From SXOA01 sp046153945 (GTDB lineage: Bacteria; Planctomycetota; Planctomycetia; Pirellulales; Pirellulaceae), in NCBI GenBank assembly GCA_046153945.1, contig JBJXFF010000096.1, positions 29,872 to 93,871 on the forward strand: a stretch of DNA of 64,000 bases. The letters run 5' to 3'. Numbering within the stretch: the first letter of the stretch is position 1; every line of letters begins with the position of its first letter. Made by a program: the position numbers and the translations under genes. The notes below the pieces were generated by a model, which saw only the letters and a program-made list of their open reading frames with translations, did no database searches and had not been told where the DNA came from. This document shows, one piece after another, positions 47,020 to 55,604 of this stretch.

Positions 47020-48093
47020 CTAAACGGGGACGTAGGAGGCCGTGTCGTTCCACTGGCCGAGTTCCTGGTTAAAAGTACGGCTCTTGTCGACCAGGAGCTG
47101 ACCGTCATCGGCCAGACTGACCGCGTAACGTTCCAGCGGACGGGGGGCGGGACCTTCAAAATTGACCCCGTCCTTGTAAAAACCGCTGCCGTGGCAAGGG
47201 CATTTGAATTTCTGCTCCGCTTCCAGCCAGTTCGGCGTGCATCCCAAGTGGGTGCAGACCGACTTGAGGGCGTAAATCATCGACTGCCCTTCGTAGTCAT
47301 AGCGGACAATCCAAACGCCAAATTGTGGAATGAATTTGGTTTCGACCTGGCCGGGCGAAAACGCGTCGGGGAAACCGACTTTGAACCGCGTGGGGGGCTC
47401 CGTCAAAATGTTGGGAAACATGAAGCGAGCCAACCCCAAAACCCACATCAAATGCGTGATCGCTAGCGACGAGAATCCGACCGCCATCGATGAGCCGAAA
47501 GCAAAACCCAGAATGCTCGCCATAAAGGTGCGGCGAGTGGCTGTGGCTGCTGCTGGAACTGGTGCCCGAGCGTAATCGGGCTTGGCCGGCATTGGCGGGA
47601 CTTCCAGCTTCTTCTTTCCTTCGACCGGTTGACCCTTGGCGGCCGCTTCGGCCTTGGTGACTGGACCCGGCTTGGCACCCTTGCGGGCGGCGGCCAGAAT
47701 GCTGGCCGTATCTTTGGCGGCAGGAGCAGCCGCGGCAGAAGGCTTGGCTTCCGCGGCGGGCTTGGGAGCAGCAGCTTTCGCAGCAGCCGGTTTTGGAACT
47801 GCTGCGGGTTTGGGAGCTTCTTTGGCGGCAGGTGCCGCGGGAGCGGCTCCGGCTTTACCGGCGCGAGCGGCAGCAAGAATGTCTGCCATGCTCATTTGGC
47901 CGGCAGGCTTCTTGGGACCGGCAGGTGCAGATGCAGCGGCTGTTGGAGCAGCTTCCGCGGCCGGGGCTGCTTCTTCCGCTGGAGTATCAGCAGCGGGTGG
48001 CGAGGGTGCTTCAGCAGCGGGCGGCGGCGCGCCGCCAGCCTTCTCGGCTCGGGCTGCCGCCAGGATTTCCGCCACGGAAAGTTTTTTAGCCAT
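47020..48093 (-). CDS. Rieske 2Fe-2S protein with long Ala/Pro-rich repeat region
   Basis: A 357-residue protein. Residues 1-170 are Ala/Pro/Lys-rich low complexity and contain the element ILAAARA three times (about residues 10, 72 and 132). A TRRTFMASILGF Tat-like membrane anchor follows at about 186-215. The Rieske domain has CTHLGC (C280, H282, C285) and CPCHGSGF (C298, H301, with C300 for the disulfide). It heads the transcription block, 63 bases ahead of the b6-type gene. Rieske proteins move electrons from quinol to cytochrome c. The N-terminal region is not part of known Rieske structures. Confidence 0.92.
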   Translation of the reverse strand: MAKKLSVAEILAAARAEKAGGAPPPAAEAPSPPAADTPAEEAAPAAEAAPTAAASAPAGPKKPAGQMSMADILAAARAGKAGAAPAAPAAKEAPKPAAVPKPAAAKAAAPKPAAEAKPSAAAAPAAKDTASILAAARKGAKPGPVTKAEAAAKGQPVEGKKKLEVPPMPAKPDYARAPVPAAATATRRTFMASILGFAFGSSMAVGFSSLAITHLMWVLGLARFMFPNILTEPPTRFKVGFPDAFSPGQVETKFIPQFGVWIVRYDYEGQSMIYALKSVCTHLGCTPNWLEAEQKFKCPCHGSGFYKDGVNFEGPAPRPLERYAVSLADDGQLLVDKSRTFNQELGQWNDTASYVPV

Positions 48094-48502
48094 AAGAAGC
48101 CGCCTGGCGAGACCCCTCACCTAACTCTAAGACAGCCAAAGGTTTATATCGCAATGCATCCAGCGAAGGCGACTTTGTGATATTTTTCACGAACCCTCTG
48201 TTAAGTTGTACGCGCGCCGCGGCAATTGTCAACTACCCCAATTCGCCATTCCCGGAATTTCTTACCTACTTGTAAGAAATCTCGTCAGACTTCTTACCCG
48301 CGCCGCGATTCAATTTCCCGTTCTTTCGCTGCCAAAACGTCACAATGTAGCGTCCACTTGCGGCTATCGACAAGTGGCCGAGAAACTTCTTTGTGAGTTC
48401 GCTGGACGATTGGGACCGGGGCCTCCATGGTCCCCATGCCGAAGGAGTGCCGCAGCCCCTCCCCCCATCGCGCGCTATGGACGTAAGCGTTATATTCTTG
48501 GC
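48094..48502. other. 409-base divergent promoter region between respiratory block and purD
   Basis: No gene was found here. The space separates the Rieske gene (minus) from purD (plus), so it should contain both promoters. The frame that runs in from upstream into purD has no protein character. It contains the perfect inverted repeat at 48257-48280 and a shorter GTGA-N6-TCAC dyad at about 48177-48190. Both could bind regulators of the large respiratory block. Confidence 0.55.
48257..48280. promoter_or_regulatory. Perfect 24-base inverted repeat, possible operator
   Basis: Two 9-base arms (ATTTCTTAC and GTAAGAAAT) are separated by CTACTT. The symmetry is perfect and the centre lies about 175 bases upstream of the Rieske start and 235 upstream of purD. 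A partial third half-site (TTCTTAC) follows at 48291-48297. Dyads of this size bind dimeric regulators; the regulator is unknown. Confidence 0.5.
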
Positions 48503-49831
48503 ATGGGAAAGATGAATATTCTGGTTGTCGGCAATGGAGGTCGCGAGCACGCCCTGGCGTGGAAACTGCGGCAGAGCCCGCGCGCGGCCACGATTTTTGT
48601 GGCACCGGGGAACGCCGGAACGGCAGTGGACGCGGTAAATGTGGATATCCCTGCGGAGGACATTCCGGCACTTGTCCAATTTGCCAAGCAAAACGTCGTC
48701 GATCTCACCATTGTCGGACCGGAGGCTCCCTTGGTCGCCGGCATTGTGGACGCCTTTCAATCCGAGAAACTCCGCATCTTTGGACCTTCCAAGGGTGCGG
48801 CCCAGCTTGAGGGAAGCAAGGTCTTCTGCAAGAACCTGCTGCAGACGGCCAATGTCGCCACGGCTGAGTACTATGTCTTTCGCGATGCCGAAAGTGCGAC
48901 TCGCTTTGTACTGGACCGCTTTCCCGATGAGCGGGAGAACGTGCCGCTGGTTGTGAAGGCAGACGGGCTGGCGGCAGGAAAGGGAGTTGTGGTTTGCTCG
49001 ACGCGCCCACAGGCCCTGGAAGCTATCGACCGCATCGCCCGCCAGATGGAGTTCGGTGCCGCCGGCAAACAACTTGTCATCGAAGAGCGGCTGCACGGTC
49101 CGGAAGTCAGCTTGCTGGCGATCACGGACGGCCGCACCATCGTCACGCTGCCGCCGGCTCAGGATCACAAGGCAGCATTCGACGGGGACGAAGGGCCGAA
49201 CACCGGCGGAATGGGGGCGGTCTGCCCCACGCCGCTGATTGACGAAGCCATGATCCGCAAAATCGAGGCGGAAATCCTGGTCCCCACAATCCACACCATG
49301 AAACGGAGCCGCACGCCCTTCAAGGGAGTGCTCTACGCCGGCTTGATCATGACCCACCAGGGGCCCAAGATCCTGGAATACAACGTCCGATTCGGCGATC
49401 CCGAATGCGAGCCGCTGCTCATGCGGCTGAAGTCGGACCTTGTCGAAGTACTGGAAGCGACCATCGACGGCAAGCTCGACGAAATCCCGCCACTGCAGTG
49501 GGACGAGCGCCCCAGCGTCAGCGTCGTGATGGCCAGCGAAGGCTATCCCGGCCCCTACGAAAAAGGGCGTCCCATCCGCGGGCTCGAAGAGGCAGCGGCA
49601 ATCCCCGATGTCAAAGTCTTTCATTCAGGAACCAAACTGGTGGACGGCCAGACCGTCACCGCTGGCGGCCGCGTTCTCGCGGTCACGGCTCTGGGTGCCT
49701 CGTTCTCCGCAGCCAAACTGCAAGCCTATACCGCCGTCAAATGCATCCGCTGGCCCGGTGCCTGGTGCCGCAAGGACATTTCGGACAAAGCCCTGCTCGT
49801 TCCTAAAGTGGAAACGAAGAAAGCTCGATAG
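48503..49831 (+). CDS. purD: Phosphoribosylamine--glycine ligase
   Basis: A 442-residue ATP-grasp enzyme of purine synthesis: it joins phosphoribosylamine and glycine with ATP to give GAR. The N-terminus MNILVVGNGGREHALAWKL is diagnostic, LVVKADGLAAGKGVVVC is the ATP-grasp lid, HKAAFDGDEGPNTGGMGAVCP is the family signature (read in parts: DEGPNTGGMGAVCP), and EYNVRFGDPECEPLL holds the metal ligands. A second in-frame ATG at 48512 would begin exactly at MNILVV and is an equally good start. No other pur gene is nearby. Confidence 0.95.
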   Translation: MGKMNILVVGNGGREHALAWKLRQSPRAATIFVAPGNAGTAVDAVNVDIPAEDIPALVQFAKQNVVDLTIVGPEAPLVAGIVDAFQSEKLRIFGPSKGAAQLEGSKVFCKNLLQTANVATAEYYVFRDAESATRFVLDRFPDERENVPLVVKADGLAAGKGVVVCSTRPQALEAIDRIARQMEFGAAGKQLVIEERLHGPEVSLLAITDGRTIVTLPPAQDHKAAFDGDEGPNTGGMGAVCPTPLIDEAMIRKIEAEILVPTIHTMKRSRTPFKGVLYAGLIMTHQGPKILEYNVRFGDPECEPLLMRLKSDLVEVLEATIDGKLDEIPPLQWDERPSVSVVMASEGYPGPYEKGRPIRGLEEAAAIPDVKVFHSGTKLVDGQTVTAGGRVLAVTALGASFSAAKLQAYTAVKCIRWPGAWCRKDISDKALLVPKVETKKAR

Positions 49832-49851
49832 CGCAATCGATCTACGCAGAA

Positions 49852-50919
49852 TCAAGCCGGCTCCTGCTGCGAAAGGCAATGGAATGAGCCCAGACCCCAG
49901 ATGAGGCTCAAGCTCGGCGACCCCACCACTCGGCGGTCGGGCAGCAGTTCTTGCAGAATCTTGATGGCTTTGGCGTCCGCGGGATCCTCAAACTGCGGCA
50001 CAACGACGCCGCCGTTGGCGAAGACGAAGTTGCAGTACCCCGCCGGCAACCGCTGGCCATCCACAAACTTCGCCGCCGGGAGCGGCAGCGGCACCAGAGT
50101 CAACGGCTGACCATCCTGGTCGGTCATCTCCGCCAACTCCTCCCAGTTAAGCCGCGAGGGAGCGTAGTTGTCGTCCTTGGGGTCGTCGCAGAGCGAAACA
50201 ACTATGGTTCGCGGTCCCACAAAACGGGCGATTTGATCGATATGTCCATCGGTGTCATCGCCGGCGATCTCGCCGCCGGTCAGCCAGAGGATTTTGCTGA
50301 CTCCCAAATAATCGCGCAGATACCGTTCCACGTTCGGCTGCGAAAGGTCCGGATTGCGATTCGGGTTGAGGAGGCAAGACTTCGTCGTCAGGACCGCCCC
50401 CGATCCGTTGCCGTCGATGGCCCCACCCTCGAGGATGATTCCCGGAGTAAACCGCCGCCGCCCTTGCAACTCGGCAATTTTCCGCGGCACTTCGTTATCT
50501 TTGTCGAACGGCGGATACTTGCCTCCCCAGGCGTTGTATTCCCAGTCGACGAGAGCCCGTTCTTGCCCCCTGACTCCTGACCCCTGACTCCTGGCTAAAA
50601 ACGTCGGCCCGTGGTCACGGCACCAGGCATCGTTCGTTTCAATATCGTGCAGCGTGACGTTCGGCACATCTCCGACCAGCTCCCGTGCCTGCCGCATCAC
50701 GGCCTCGCCCCCGGCCAGAATGTTCACCGGCTCAAACTGGGCGAGCGTACGGACAAAGGGCGCGAACTCCCCAGGAACCGGCTCAAAGTGGTCCGGCCAG
50801 GTCGCTGGGTTCTTGGGCCACGACAGCCACGTGGACGCATGCCTCTCCCACTCCGCCGGCCACCGGTAGCCAAGCTTTGCCGGGAACTCTGAAATGTTGC
50901 GCGTCTGGCCAATCGTCAC
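49852..50919 (-). CDS. aguA: Agmatine deiminase
   Basis: A 355-residue guanidine-modifying enzyme that converts agmatine to N-carbamoylputrescine. Conserved blocks: NDAWCRDHGPTFL, NAWGGKYPPFDKD, EGGAIDGNGSG, DDTDGHIDQIARF and the C-terminal GLGSFHCLSQQEPA with the nucleophilic Cys. The GTG start at 50919 has a perfect AGGAGG eight bases upstream, stronger than any upstream start. Between PTFLARS and ALVDWEYNAWGG there are about ten extra residues, coded by a direct repeat (see 50566-50595). It is convergent with purD by 20 bases. Confidence 0.92.
   Translation of the reverse strand: MTIGQTRNISEFPAKLGYRWPAEWERHASTWLSWPKNPATWPDHFEPVPGEFAPFVRTLAQFEPVNILAGGEAVMRQARELVGDVPNVTLHDIETNDAWCRDHGPTFLARSQGSGVRGQERALVDWEYNAWGGKYPPFDKDNEVPRKIAELQGRRRFTPGIILEGGAIDGNGSGAVLTTKSCLLNPNRNPDLSQPNVERYLRDYLGVSKILWLTGGEIAGDDTDGHIDQIARFVGPRTIVVSLCDDPKDDNYAPSRLNWEELAEMTDQDGQPLTLVPLPLPAAKFVDGQRLPAGYCNFVFANGGVVVPQFEDPADAKAIKILQELLPDRRVVGSPSLSLIWGLGSFHCLSQQEPA
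50566..50595. repeat. Heptamer repeat CTGACTC/CTGACCC inside aguA
   Basis: Four consecutive 7-base units (CTGACTC, CTGACCC, CTGACTC, CTGGCTA-like) read in-frame through the agmatine deiminase gene. They code the extra RSQGSGVRGQE residues. The bases are in phase with no stop on the gene strand, so the protein appears intact. Repeats of this kind are common between genes but unusual inside one. Confidence 0.6.
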
Positions 50920-51079
50920 TGCTCGTGCCTCCTGTCTTTCGTTCAAGCTTACTGCCGACCCCGCAGTGGGCAAAGTCCGCCTCCAGGCCAATCAGGCGAG
51001 AAACTCATTTGCATTCCCTCGGGAACGACCTAGAGTTTCGTTGGAACTATTACCGCAACGCGAAACACCGAGGTGGGGC

Positions 51080-51508
51080 ATGGCGACGTATCACGAAGTG
51101 GTGCAGCACATTCTGGCGGACCAGAAAATCGACGACGGGGAACTGAAGCAGCTTTGCGACCACGTCTATCGCAACGGAACACCCAACCTGGACGACGTCC
51201 GGCTGCTGGTCGAACTCTATACGGGAGTACCGGCGCTCTCCGAAGCGTTTGAAAACTTCTTTTACGGCGTGCTGAAAAAAGTGATCCTGACCGACGGCGA
51301 AATCCAGCCCGGTGAGCAGTTCTATCTGCTCAAGGTCATCTACTCCGACCGGGTTATCCGTCCCCGTGAGCTGGCCTTCCTCCGGGAAATACGCCGGGAA
51401 GCGAAGCAAGTAACCCCCGATTTTGAACAGCTTTGCCAGGCGGCGTTTCAGGCACCGGCAACGAACTGGAGCGTGGGGGGAGTGGCGACATTTGGAACGA
51501 GCGCCTAG
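51080..51508 (+). CDS. TerB-like protein
   Basis: A 142-residue all-helical protein with the TerB/DjlA-like pattern of acidic, metal-binding turns: LADQKIDDGELKQL and ILTDGEIQPGEQFYLL, each placing Asp/Glu between helices. TerB-like domains are found in tellurite resistance and in many signalling proteins; no other ter gene is present. AGGTGGGG just before the ATG is a good ribosome site, and the long N-terminal extension of the open frame is rejected. It lies convergent to the kinase gene. Confidence 0.7.
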   Translation: MATYHEVVQHILADQKIDDGELKQLCDHVYRNGTPNLDDVRLLVELYTGVPALSEAFENFFYGVLKKVILTDGEIQPGEQFYLLKVIYSDRVIRPRELAFLREIRREAKQVTPDFEQLCQAAFQAPATNWSVGGVATFGTSA

Positions 51509-51538
51509 AAAGCTGTTCGGAGCAAAGATTACAATCCC

Positions 51539-54289
51539 TTACGGCTTTGCTGGTGGCTTGGGAGTTATTGGCTCGCTCTTCGCCTTGGTGGCCAGTAATT
51601 TGCTTAGTGCATCTTTGGCAGATTGATAATCGCCATTCAGAGCGACCGCTCGTCGATAATCCGCCTCAGCGGCAATGGGGTCGCCCAGGGTCTCATGAGC
51701 TTTCCCCCGATAGAAGTAAGCGAATTCATCTTGGGGCCGTCGTTGAATATAACGAGTCGTCTTCTCCACAATGCTGGAGTCCCGCTTGAGCATATACAGA
51801 CAAAAAAGCAGATTCAGCATGGCATCGGAATCATCCGGCATATCCTTTAGGTGTACTTCCCACTCTTGCTCGGCGGCTGGAAAGTCCTTCTTCATCTGTA
51901 AAAAGAGCCCGGTGCGAAAGTGGGGCATCTCATCAATCCGCGTTAGGTCCCATGCCTGTTCGACCCAATCTTCCGGCCAATCCCCTTTGGCTCTTCGATC
52001 CTGCTTGAGTTGCCGGACAACCATGGTGATCAATACATCGGCAGACGGCGGAGGTTTGGGGCTGCTACTCAGGTCCGCCACGGCTGCTCCCACCTCCGTT
52101 CGCATCACGCGGGCCATAATCCCAGCGTTCAACCGTCTCATGACGCGGCGATCCTCGTCCCTGCAGGGGAATTCCACAACGCGGAGCGACTGGTCTTGAG
52201 GCCGGTAAAAAACTAGCGAGACGCTTGGCCCTGCCGTCCGGTCGAACGCCAATGCGAAGGCGTCGAAATGATAATGTTTACCATCCTGAGAGATTGCTCC
52301 TTCCGCCGGCTCGCCGTTGACATACAGCAAGAGATCGCCGGGTTTCAGGCCGGCGATTGCTCCTTGACTTTCAGGTTCGATGGTTGCGATACAAAGGGGA
52401 ATGAACTGATCGGGTACAATTCCTACCCGTCCCTCGGAACTGCGAACGACCATCAGCTTTTCCACTTGAGCGCGAGAATTGCTAATCACCGTAAGTTCCA
52501 CCTTGGACTTTGGCGCTCCAATCAACGCGCTGGCAATCGCCTGCGCGCCGTCAAAGGCATTGGCCAGATTGTCGCCCACTGCGATAATTCGATCACCAGG
52601 CCGTAAGCCAGCCGCCGCGGCTCCGCCATTTTTAACCACCTCGTCAATATAGGCGACGCGTTGATTTGGCTCATCCCGTTGTGCCAGGACCACCCCGAAT
52701 CCCGCTGGCTGAAGCGAACGAAGTCTGCCGCGAAGCTGTAGATTGCTGTACTCGATTTGCAATTGGTCGATCTCCATCATCAATTGCTGACGATCTGACT
52801 CCGGAATTAACGTCCACAGTACTTCGTTCCGCCAATTGCCGTCCGTCAATGCTCGAAACGGCTTTAGCATCCGTTCATACTCGCCTGCAATTCTCAGTTC
52901 TTCACCGCGGAGACTTCGTTTCGCGTCGGCCTTCCCTCGTGTTACTTCAATAGCAAGGTCATTGCGAAGTTTGGCAATAGCGAGAACAGATGAATTGAAT
53001 CGTTCTAGCTTCTTTGCAGAGACAGTCTTTGGCTCCAGCCCCAAGATTTGTTGCTGCAAGTCCCTTCTCAATGTTGCCGTCCAAGAACGATTTCCAATGA
53101 GGGCTAGAGCCTCTCGCAACAAAATCATGGCTTCGTGATATTCACGATTCTCGATCTGTACTTCCGCTTCCTCTCGCAACTTTGCCACCTGTGCCACCGT
53201 GCGGGACGTCTCCATCCACCACCAGGTGCCGTACGCAACCGCTAGCAACACTGCCACTGTGCTGGCGAAAGTCCACCACGGATTGCGGCGGACGAATAAT
53301 CGCACACGATACCCAAGCGACGGACGCCGAGCCCGAATGGGCCGATTGGCCAGCCACTTTTCCAAGTCCTCAGCCAATTCACTCGCGCCAACGTAGCGCT
53401 GGTCAGGCTCGTGGGCGAGGCATTTCAGGCAGATAGTATCCAGATCAATGGCATTCAGATAACTGGAAAGTTCCGGACGCAACTCCGACGGCGGCTTGAG
53501 ACGCCCTTCCAAGATTTTATTCCGAATTTCAGATGCTGATGTTCCCGAAAAGGGACGCAGGCCGGTCAGCAACTCGTAGAGCGTCGCCCCCAATGCGTAA
53601 ACTTCCGTTCGCCAACCGGCAGTTGCCGTCTCGTCAAGCGAGAGCAACTCGGGGGCCATATACGCAGAGGTTCCCGGTTTGTCTCCATCGGTGGTGACAT
53701 CGCGGTCGTCCGTATCCTTTGCCAGGCCAAAATCCGCGAGCTTGGGGATACCGTTCGCGTCCAGGAGAATGTTGGCGGGCTTGATGTCCCGATGCAAATA
53801 CCCCTTGTCATGCAGAGCCCCCAATGCGCCGGCAATTTTGATCATTGTTTGGACGGCTTCGATGATCGGCAGCGGGGTCAGCACGGGCGGCCTCGCCTCC
53901 ATTTGGGCTGCATCGTCGGCTTGGCCGCGAGTCCTTTCCATACTGACGGTTGGACGGTTGAGAGATACCGTCGACCCTTCGCCACGCAATCGCGCGGCCA
54001 GGCTCCCTCCGCTGCAATATTCCAAAACAATATGCGGCGGGTTCTCCCAACTCGCTTCTTTCACGCCGACAATATGGGGGTGCGCCAGTTGCGCGGGAAT
54101 CTGCATCTCGCGGCGGAATCGGAGCAACTGGTCACTGCGCAAATCAGGATCATTCAGGACTTTGATCGCGACTTGCTGCTGGGTTTCCAGTTGCGTCGCC
54201 AGATAAACCACCCCCATTCCGCCGCGCCCCAACTTGCGCTCGTAGCGATAACCGGAAGGCGGGGTCGGGAGCAAATGGGATTGCGTCAT
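51539..54289 (-). CDS. Transmembrane Ser/Thr kinase with tandem PDZ-like and TPR domains
   Basis: A 916-residue Hanks-type kinase. Kinase motifs are intact: glycine loop GRGGMGVVY (20-28), K43, HRD 166-168 (YLHRDIKPANILL), DFG 186-188 and APE 212-214. Residues 100-140 form an unusual low-complexity insertion. A membrane helix lies at about 340-357. Outside it are a coiled segment (365-530), two PDZ-like domains (541-602, GGAAAAGLRPGDRI; and 623-700, QGAIAGLKPGDLLLYVNG) and a TPR region (790-900). The sigma-factor gene starts 17 bases upstream in the same direction, so both are probably one operon. The target is unknown. Confidence 0.9.
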   Translation of the reverse strand: MTQSHLLPTPPSGYRYERKLGRGGMGVVYLATQLETQQQVAIKVLNDPDLRSDQLLRFRREMQIPAQLAHPHIVGVKEASWENPPHIVLEYCSGGSLAARLRGEGSTVSLNRPTVSMERTRGQADDAAQMEARPPVLTPLPIIEAVQTMIKIAGALGALHDKGYLHRDIKPANILLDANGIPKLADFGLAKDTDDRDVTTDGDKPGTSAYMAPELLSLDETATAGWRTEVYALGATLYELLTGLRPFSGTSASEIRNKILEGRLKPPSELRPELSSYLNAIDLDTICLKCLAHEPDQRYVGASELAEDLEKWLANRPIRARRPSLGYRVRLFVRRNPWWTFASTVAVLLAVAYGTWWWMETSRTVAQVAKLREEAEVQIENREYHEAMILLREALALIGNRSWTATLRRDLQQQILGLEPKTVSAKKLERFNSSVLAIAKLRNDLAIEVTRGKADAKRSLRGEELRIAGEYERMLKPFRALTDGNWRNEVLWTLIPESDRQQLMMEIDQLQIEYSNLQLRGRLRSLQPAGFGVVLAQRDEPNQRVAYIDEVVKNGGAAAAGLRPGDRIIAVGDNLANAFDGAQAIASALIGAPKSKVELTVISNSRAQVEKLMVVRSSEGRVGIVPDQFIPLCIATIEPESQGAIAGLKPGDLLLYVNGEPAEGAISQDGKHYHFDAFALAFDRTAGPSVSLVFYRPQDQSLRVVEFPCRDEDRRVMRRLNAGIMARVMRTEVGAAVADLSSSPKPPPSADVLITMVVRQLKQDRRAKGDWPEDWVEQAWDLTRIDEMPHFRTGLFLQMKKDFPAAEQEWEVHLKDMPDDSDAMLNLLFCLYMLKRDSSIVEKTTRYIQRRPQDEFAYFYRGKAHETLGDPIAAEADYRRAVALNGDYQSAKDALSKLLATKAKSEPITPKPPAKP

Positions 54290-54306
54290 AGATCATTTTC
54301 CGACAG

Positions 54307-54939
54307 CTAAGGCTCAAGCGGATTGGGAATGATTCCCCCCAGGATGCTTCGCGCCTCCTCGATTCTCCGGTGCACGGTCGTGGGGCTTTCCCCTAGTAAT
54401 TCTCCCACCTGCCGCACCGTGAGCCCGTTGAAGTAATGAAGCCGGAGAGGCTCCTGAATATCTTGCGGCAGGGCAGCAACGGACCTATGAAGAAGCAGGG
54501 AGTCCTCCAGACCTGCCAGATAGTCGTCCGTTTCGTTTGCCGAGGCGGCCTCCGGCGGCAAACCGTCTTGCTCCAGCTTCTGTTGCAGGACCGCAGCCAG
54601 CCTCTTTTCACGCTGGGCGACGTCGATAGCCGTGCGGGTTAACTCCAGGTTTGCCAGTCCCAGGAATTCGCGAACCGTCCACACTTTGAGACGCCCATCC
54701 CTCAGCTTTTTCCACAGCTCAATAACCGCCACTTGCACGATGCTGTCCGTGTGTTTGACAAACTGCCGCCGAGAATAATTTCGAAAAATCGCTTGTTGTG
54801 ACCGGGCAAATAGAAATGGAAACGCCAGTTCGATCAGCCTGTTGATCCGATCCTCTCGCGGATCACCCAGCAACTCGCGCATTTCCGCGATGCGAGCGTC
54901 TTCATCACCGCCAACCGGTCGCTCTCCGGACATTGTCAA
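54307..54939 (-). CDS. ECF-like RNA polymerase sigma factor
   Basis: A 210-residue sigma-70-family protein of the planctomycete ECF type. Region 2 is at about residues 30-95 (FLFARSQQAIFRNYSRRQFVKH, read in parts, and VIELWKKLRDGRL) and region 4 at about 150-200 (ALPQDIQEPLRLHYFNGLTVRQVGELLG, in parts, followed by SPTTVHRRIEEARSILGG). It lies directly before the kinase gene, a pairing typical of planctomycetes, in which a kinase is thought to control the sigma factor by phosphorylation. Target promoters cannot be told. Confidence 0.85.
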   Translation of the reverse strand: MTMSGERPVGGDEDARIAEMRELLGDPREDRINRLIELAFPFLFARSQQAIFRNYSRRQFVKHTDSIVQVAVIELWKKLRDGRLKVWTVREFLGLANLELTRTAIDVAQREKRLAAVLQQKLEQDGLPPEAASANETDDYLAGLEDSLLLHRSVAALPQDIQEPLRLHYFNGLTVRQVGELLGESPTTVHRRIEEARSILGGIIPNPLEP

Positions 54940-55047
54940 ATTCCTGGCATTTTTCGGAACAGCGGCCGCCGAGCGATGGCTATTGAATTGGTGAGGCGAA
55001 AATCATGCGATTTTTCCACCCAATATCACAGCCACCGCGAGGATCCC

Positions 55048-55458
55048 ATGAAGAAAACCCAAGTTTATCACACCAGCCGTCCGTTAGAAGTCATCGTCCC
55101 CGAATTATCCGCGTGGTTGGAAACCAATCAGCAGTATCCCCTTCCCGAACGTTCGAACCGGGGAGAAACCATCGTGCTCCGGACCAAACTGACGGGCGTG
55201 ATTCGTCAGATTGGGGGACTGGTATTTGAATTGACTGTGGAGCTGACCCCCACCGGCGACGGGTTTGTCGCTGTCGTGGACAACGGCGATCTGCGGAATC
55301 AACTCGTCGCCCTCGGAATCGCCTGGTTCTTATTTTGGCCTCTCCTCCTTAGTTCCGCGTGGGCTCGGTTCGCCAGCAATGCCGTCTTGGACGAAGTGCT
55401 GAAAAAGCTCCAGGAATGTTGCTCCAGCGAAGCGCCAGTGGGGATTGTCATGGCCTAA
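55048..55458 (+). CDS. Unknown protein with a hydrophobic helix
   Basis: A 136-residue protein; the first 75 residues are mixed alpha/beta (SRPLEVIVPELSAWLET, GLVFELTVELTPTGDGF) and the rest has one hydrophobic helix (ALGIAWFLFWPLLLSSAW) followed by an amphipathic tail. The start at 55048 follows GCGAGGATCCC. No family was recognised. It is divergent from the sigma-factor gene, the spacing leaving about 108 bases for promoters. It may be controlled by that sigma factor, but this is only suggested by position. Confidence 0.55.
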   Translation: MKKTQVYHTSRPLEVIVPELSAWLETNQQYPLPERSNRGETIVLRTKLTGVIRQIGGLVFELTVELTPTGDGFVAVVDNGDLRNQLVALGIAWFLFWPLLLSSAWARFASNAVLDEVLKKLQECCSSEAPVGIVMA

Positions 55459-55604
55459 TTGTCGAGTTCACAACTCGGAGAAAGGAGGTGAAGGCGACAA
55501 AGTAGTACGGGAGAAACTAGCCGCAAATGCGGGCAATCACAATTCGAAGGGACGGGGCATTTTGCGTTTTTGCGTTCAATCAAATTCAAACACACGAGGA
55601 AAAT

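Noticed and set aside
48266..49624. 452-residue minus-strand open frame antisense to purD
   Set aside because: purD has all family motifs on the plus strand; the reverse frame is a shadow.
54956..54980. GGAAC word like an ECF -35 box upstream of the 55048 gene
   Set aside because: No convincing -10 partner at 16-17 bases, and such a short word is expected by chance.
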